A DNA stretch of 9,560 bases. It comes from an uncultured Clostridia bacterium (GTDB lineage: Bacteria; Bacillota; Clostridia; Oscillospirales; UBA644). The notes under the pieces are model-generated. The model was given only the letters and a program-made list of their open reading frames with translations, was not told the origin of the DNA and did no database searches. A program made the position numbers and the translations under genes. Positions 6,314 through 9,560 of the stretch are shown one piece after another; the stretch's first letter is position 1, and every line of letters begins with the position of its first letter. The DNA is taken from the NCBI GenBank assembly GCA_904502105.1, contig CAJGDF010000052.1, positions 1 to 9,560 on the forward strand, written 5' to 3'.

Positions 6314-7687
6314 TCATATTTTCTTTTCAATCAAAGTTTTCTTTTCCCAGTCACTCTTGCAGTAGTAAATAAACATAAGTAAGCTGCAAAGGATCCAACC
6401 TGCCGGGTAACCGAGAGCAACGAAAACATAATTATCGGACAATGCAGATACAACAGCAAGATAAAGCTGTCTGAATCCAACAAAGCTTGAAAGCATTATT
6501 ATCATTGGGATCGTGGATTTTCCCGCTCCGCGAAGTGCGCCCGAGTATATTTGGTTTACGCAGCACATAACGTAGAACGGAGAAAGTATACGTAAAAGCG
6601 CTGCCCCGTAAATAACAACTTCTTCAGCTTCATCGTTAAAAAATCTGACAAGATCAGGTGCAAAGATAAGCACTGGAATCATAAGTATAATTGTAAAAAC
6701 AATGGACATAAGCAATGACAGATTTGCCCCCTGCCTTGCTCTCTTTATATTTCCTTTTCCGAGGTTCTGACCGACAAAAGTTGTTGAAGCCATAGAAATA
6801 CTCATCATTGGAAGAAGCACAAACTGGTCAATTTTCGCATAAGCTGTCCAACCGGACATAAAATTTGCACCGAAAGCGTTTATATATGATTGAATAAAGA
6901 CGTTAGAGAAGGATGTAACAGCCATTTGCAGAGATGCGGGAAGACCAACTTTAATTATCTTTTTCAGAATAGAAAATGAGCCATTAAATTCTTTAATAGA
7001 AATTCGATAACATTCCTTTGATGTAACAAGAACAATTATAACAAGTATAGCAGAAAGACCCTGTGCAATTATTGTAGCGTAGGCGACCCCTGCAACACCC
7101 ATATCAAACACAAGAACAAACAGCAAATCGAGAACAACGTTTGTCAAAGCAGAAACAACAAGAAAAATAAAAGGTCTTCGAGAATCCCCTACCGCTCTTA
7201 AAATACCTGAGCCTACATTATAAAGCATTAAACCGAGGACGCCCGAGAAATACACAGTAAGATAAATAGATGCTTCACCGAAAACCTCTTCGGGTGTTTT
7301 CATTAGTTTCAGCATAAAAGGAACCATTGAAATGCCAATAAACGTAAAGAGAACACCCAAAATCAAAGTCATAATTATTGTTGTATTAACAGCTTTTTTG
7401 ACGTTTTCGTAATCCCTTGCACCGAAATACTGTGAAATTACAACACCTGCACCTGTTGCAAGACCTGAAAAGAATCCTATAAGGGTATTGATTATAGGAC
7501 CTGTATTACCGACAGCAGCAAAAGCGGCATTGCTTACATAATTACCTACAACATAGGAGTCTACAGTATTATACAGCTGTTGAAACAACTGACCGAGAAA
7601 TAACGGAACAGCAAAAGTTATGATTATCTTAAGGATATTACCTTCGGTCATATCCATTGTTCTTTTTTTATCTGCAAGAAGCTTCAT
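6314..7687 (-). CDS. MATE family multidrug/Na+-H+ antiporter-type efflux transporter
   Basis: A 457-residue polytopic membrane protein with about twelve helices in two homologous halves, as usual for MATE exporters of the DinF/NorM/MepA group. Family landmarks: DMTEGNILK before helix 1 (12-20), PLFLGQLFQQLYNTVDS (28-44), VGNTGP (59-64), SQYFGARDYENVKKA (85-99), ILRAVGDSRRPF (162-173), then in the second half VGQNLGKGNIKRAR (305-318) and ALRGAGKSTIPM (384-395). Members export cationic drugs, dyes or metabolites using Na+ or H+ gradients; the substrate here cannot be told. The open frame extends upstream to 7759, but that Met lies beyond the -35 box of the promoter at 7728-7756, so translation must start downstream; ATG at 7687 has GAAAGG 6 nt before it. 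It is monocistronic between two terminators. Confidence 0.95.
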   Translation of the reverse strand: MKLLADKKRTMDMTEGNILKIIITFAVPLFLGQLFQQLYNTVDSYVVGNYVSNAAFAAVGNTGPIINTLIGFFSGLATGAGVVISQYFGARDYENVKKAVNTTIIMTLILGVLFTFIGISMVPFMLKLMKTPEEVFGEASIYLTVYFSGVLGLMLYNVGSGILRAVGDSRRPFIFLVVSALTNVVLDLLFVLVFDMGVAGVAYATIIAQGLSAILVIIVLVTSKECYRISIKEFNGSFSILKKIIKVGLPASLQMAVTSFSNVFIQSYINAFGANFMSGWTAYAKIDQFVLLPMMSISMASTTFVGQNLGKGNIKRARQGANLSLLMSIVFTIILMIPVLIFAPDLVRFFNDEAEEVVIYGAALLRILSPFYVMCCVNQIYSGALRGAGKSTIPMIIMLSSFVGFRQLYLAVVSALSDNYVFVALGYPAGWILCSLLMFIYYCKSDWEKKTLIEKKI

Positions 7688-7727
7688 AATGTGCCTTTCA
7701 ATATCAACCTGATAAAATTTCCTTTTG

Positions 7728-7756
7728 ATTATATCACAAACAAAAGTATATGTCAA
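7728..7756 (-). promoter_or_regulatory. Consensus sigma-A promoter of the MATE gene
   Basis: Minus strand TTGACA (7756-7751), 17-bp spacer, TATAAT (7733-7728) with an extended TGA. All twelve core bases match consensus. Transcription should start near 7721, leaving a leader of roughly 34 nt before the ATG at 7687. The -35 begins only 5 bp after the hairpin that ends the upstream unit. Confidence 0.93.
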
Positions 7757-7761
7757 CAAAT

Positions 7762-7792
7762 AAAGAAAGCGATAATAAATACCGCTTTCTTT
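7762..7792 (-). terminator. Intrinsic terminator of the M28 peptidase/small membrane protein unit
   Basis: A 10-bp perfect stem (AAAGAAAGCG at 7762-7771 with CGCTTTCTTT at 7783-7792) around an 11-nt AT loop. It lies 12 bp after the small ORF's stop and is followed on the minus strand by TCTTTATTTGTT. It is placed to end transcripts coming from 9215 downward, immediately before the MATE promoter. Confidence 0.78.
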
Positions 7793-7804
7793 GTTAAAAT
7801 AAAA

Positions 7805-7972
7805 TTATAACGACAAAATGAATAAGATTACCGAGCCTATAGCGGCAACAGTTTCAAGAATACAAACAGAAATAAAAGCTTTCTTTGAAAACTTACCATT
7901 TTTATAATCATTATAAATAAGGCAAACAGTCAATACTGCAAGTACGGCTATCAATAAATATAACCAAGACAT
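7805..7972 (-). CDS. Small two-helix membrane protein of unknown function
   Basis: A 55-residue frame found by hand: ATG at 7972, TAA at 7805-7807. The protein is almost entirely two hydrophobic helices (about residues 3-20 and 33-54) joined by a polar, Lys-rich loop (NDYKNGKFSKK, 21-31). The positive-inside rule puts that loop in the cytoplasm and both ends outside. It begins 19 nt after the M28 stop; AAGG overlapping that stop (TAAGG) is about 10 nt from the ATG, a usable though weak binding site. A terminator follows, so it is most simply the second gene of the M28 transcript. I do not recognise a family. The clean two-helix pattern, correct spacing and terminator placement favour a real gene over chance. 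Confidence 0.65.
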   Translation of the reverse strand: MSWLYLLIAVLAVLTVCLIYNDYKNGKFSKKAFISVCILETVAAIGSVILFILSL

Positions 7973-7991
7973 ATAAACACAACCTTAATTA

Positions 7992-9215
7992 TTATTTCTT
8001 ACGTTTTCTGAGAAGATATTCATCAAGTTTTTCCTTGATATTATCAGGAATTTCGCGTGAAACAGGACAAAGAACGGAATTTGCCATTCGGGATGCGAAA
8101 GCTGTTATAAAATCTATATCTTTCTGCATATGTTTTGTTTTCATAACTGCAACCGTATCGTAACTGTTATGAATAGGTGCAAGATTTCCACCTGCCAGAC
8201 GAGCAAATGAAACTGCCGGAACACCTTTATCAGCAAAGGGAGTGGAGTCACTTGAATATACATCCTGATAAGCTTTCACCTGAAAACCGAGTTCGAAACC
8301 CATATACGATATATAATTAACAAGTGAATTTTCACATGTTGCACATGCAACAAACTTTCCCATAATACAACCTATCATATCAAGATTGATTACAAGAGCA
8401 ATATTTTTCAGTTCATCTTCATGAGCTGCACAGTAAGCCTTTGAACCGAGAAGACCTCTTTCTTCACTTCCACAGAAAATAAAACGCAAACTGTAACGAT
8501 GAGGATTTTTTGAAAAATATTCAGCCATTCCGATAAGACCAATACATCCGGACATATTATCGTAAGCACCCTGAGAGAGAGATGTACTGTCATAATGTGC
8601 GGTGAAAACGATCATATCATCAATTTCACCCTTAATATCAACAATAACATTATGAGATTCGCCTTTGTATTCATCTTGTTTTAATGTTATTTTTGCAATT
8701 TTAGAGTCGTTGTTGATGAGGGAAACCGCATCTTTAGCATTTATGCTTACACCGGGAATTTTCTGTCCTTTAGAAATATATGTACGAAGTTCACGGTTAT
8801 CGATATCGTTATCAACAAAATTAACGTTGCCGTCATACGTAATAAAACCAAGTGCGCCGTTATCAAGAAGCTCATGATATCTCCAATAACCGAGTGTTCC
8901 GTCAATAAGAACAATTTTTCCTCGGCAAAGAGAAAGGGAGTATCTGTCACCTTCAGTTAAATAATACAAAGGTGCTTCAATCTCTGCTGATCCGGAACAA
9001 CGGTAGCCTTTACAGGGTATTTCTTTACCGTCAACTGTCAGAACAGCTTCATGTACAGTTGCCATATCAACTTCGAATGCTTCCAATTCTGCATCAAGGC
9101 CGAGATCCGAACAAATATTCTTAATATATTCAGCAGCACGAAATTCTTCAGAGCTGCCACCCATACGAACATACGCTGTATCAGCAAAGATTTTCTCTAT
9201 TAATTCTGCTTTCAT
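7992..9215 (-). CDS. M28 family zinc aminopeptidase with inserted PA-like domain
   Basis: A 407-residue di-zinc peptidase. The M28 metal ligands and catalytic residues are all visible: His207 and Asp209 (TAHYDS), bridging Asp219 (GAYDNMSG), general base Glu251 and ligand Glu252 (GSEERGLLGS), Asp279 (NLDMIG) and the last His349 (PIHNSYDT). Residues about 80-180 form a PA-like insertion (RGKIVLIDG at 98-106, GALGFITYDG at 120-129), which in relatives helps gate substrates. Members remove N-terminal residues from peptides. There is no signal peptide or N-terminal helix, so it is predicted to be cytosolic, perhaps recycling imported or internal peptides; the C-terminus ends in a basic RKRKK tail. 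ATG at 9215 follows the promoter at 9255-9283 with a weak TAGGT binding site. The small membrane protein gene follows after 19 nt. Confidence 0.93.
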   Translation of the reverse strand: MKAELIEKIFADTAYVRMGGSSEEFRAAEYIKNICSDLGLDAELEAFEVDMATVHEAVLTVDGKEIPCKGYRCSGSAEIEAPLYYLTEGDRYSLSLCRGKIVLIDGTLGYWRYHELLDNGALGFITYDGNVNFVDNDIDNRELRTYISKGQKIPGVSINAKDAVSLINNDSKIAKITLKQDEYKGESHNVIVDIKGEIDDMIVFTAHYDSTSLSQGAYDNMSGCIGLIGMAEYFSKNPHRYSLRFIFCGSEERGLLGSKAYCAAHEDELKNIALVINLDMIGCIMGKFVACATCENSLVNYISYMGFELGFQVKAYQDVYSSDSTPFADKGVPAVSFARLAGGNLAPIHNSYDTVAVMKTKHMQKDIDFITAFASRMANSVLCPVSREIPDNIKEKLDEYLLRKRKK

Positions 9216-9254
9216 AGTCTATACCTACATTCTGTTAATATTATTTATGATGTT

Positions 9255-9283
9255 ATTATATCACGATTTACAATGCATGTCAA
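9255..9283 (-). promoter_or_regulatory. Consensus sigma-A promoter of the M28 peptidase gene
   Basis: Minus strand TTGACA (9283-9278), 17-bp spacer, TATAAT (9260-9255) with an extended TGA. This is a full core match of the same design as the MATE promoter. The start point should be near 9248, about 33 nt before the ATG at 9215. I see no hairpin terminator between the oxidoreductase stop (9318) and this promoter, so some readthrough into the peptidase gene is possible. Confidence 0.92.
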
Positions 9284-9317
9284 GAAAATACATTCAGAAT
9301 TGAAACTGATTACGAAA

Positions 9318-9560
9318 TTACTTTAAATCAAATTCTTTTCCGTCAGAAATGCCCGGAACAATTGCACCTTGATCCGAAAGGATCATTTTTAACTCGTCAA
9401 TAGAAATATCTTTGATTACTGTATTGTTTTTAACAGCAATGGCAGATGCTGTTCCGATAGCCTGTCCCATTGCCATACAACTTGCTTTAACTCTTATTGC
9501 GGAATTTGTTTGTCTATCAGTACTTATACAACGGCCCGCCATCGCAAGATTATCAAATTC
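9318..9560 (-). CDS. FAD-dependent oxidoreductase, C-terminal fragment (N-terminus beyond the window)
   Basis: The last 80 residues of a protein entering from the right edge, in frame to base 9560. The visible segment has the C-terminal FAD-contact signature of the FAD-dependent oxidoreductase (FAD_oxidored-type) family: NLAMAGRCIST, then Arg and Ser spacing in NSAIRVKASCMAMGQAIGTASAIAVKN, where the GRCIS and MAMGQAxGTA blocks close over the flavin. A helical tail containing ISIDELKMILSDQGA follows, as usual in this group. Many relatives are annotated only by cofactor, so substrate and pathway are unknown. The dinucleotide-binding N-terminus is outside the window. No terminator is seen after its stop. 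Confidence 0.85.
   Translation of the reverse strand, partial: EFDNLAMAGRCISTDRQTNSAIRVKASCMAMGQAIGTASAIAVKNNTVIKDISIDELKMILSDQGAIVPGISDGKEFDLK

Noticed and set aside
7688..7759. N-terminal extension of the MATE transporter to a Met at 7759
   Set aside because: That start lies beyond the -35 box of a perfect promoter (7728-7756), so it would not be in the transcript; the ATG at 7687 has its own binding site and gives a family-typical N-terminus.
8408..8950. Short frames on both strands within the M28 gene
   Set aside because: They are shadows of the peptidase, whose catalytic residues are all in the long frame.
9216..9317. Hairpin terminator after the FAD oxidoreductase
   Set aside because: Only a 4-bp dyad (TCAG/CTGA) and the self-complementary ATGCAT are present, without a T tract; too weak to call.
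1..9560. CRISPR array, insertion sequence, attachment site, tRNA or riboswitch
   Set aside because: I saw no regularly spaced direct repeats, transposase-like frames, terminal inverted repeats, tRNA cloverleaf signatures or long structured leaders; leaders before the three promoted genes are only about 30-40 nt.

Overview
The window is AT-rich bacterial DNA. Three strong sigma-A promoters with 17-bp spacers and extended TGn -10 boxes, AGGAGG-type ribosome binding sites, short intergenic gaps and the protein families present all point to a low-GC Firmicute. It is most likely a gut-type Clostridia (Oscillospiraceae/Lachnospiraceae-like) chromosome. No phage, transposon, CRISPR, tRNA or rRNA sequence is visible. 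Every gene except one is on the minus strand.

Right side, read in transcription order (high to low coordinates). The window opens with the C-terminal end of a FAD-dependent oxidoreductase (9318-9560). Next comes a consensus promoter driving a complete M28 zinc aminopeptidase with an inserted PA-like domain (7992-9215). A 55-residue two-helix membrane protein (7805-7972) follows 19 bp after it. That unit ends in a hairpin terminator (7762-7792). A second consensus promoter starts only a few bases further on and drives a MATE efflux transporter (6314-7687). A 12-bp hairpin (6281-6308) separates the MATE gene from a convergent plus-strand gene (5471-6262), which encodes an 18-cysteine protein of unknown function, possibly spore- or surface-associated.

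Left side. A 257-bp divergent region (5214-5470) carries a strong minus-strand promoter and a short inverted repeat. The minus-strand promoter drives an AlgI/DltB-like MBOAT membrane acyltransferase (3738-5213) and, 14 bp later, a 669-residue membrane protein with an extracytoplasmic AlgJ/AlgX/DHHW-type SGNH-like domain (1714-3723). Such pairs normally O-acylate a surface polysaccharide. Here the SGNH-like partner has lost the expected Ser and His, and the MBOAT has Arg where AlgI/DltB proteins have their first conserved His. A set of three complementary heptamers (1697-1732) lies at the 3' end of this pair. Beyond it is a tightly packed trio: a DJ-1/PfpI protein (1131-1667), 5-formyltetrahydrofolate cyclo-ligase (561-1127) and a CPBP intramembrane protease (1-564, cut by the window edge). 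The last two overlap as ATGA.

The window is mostly ordinary core and accessory genes. The observations most worth a second look are the catalytically degenerate MBOAT/SGNH pair with its unusual five-helix architecture, the orphan cysteine-rich protein, and the competing hairpins between the surface-acylation genes and the DJ-1/folate genes.
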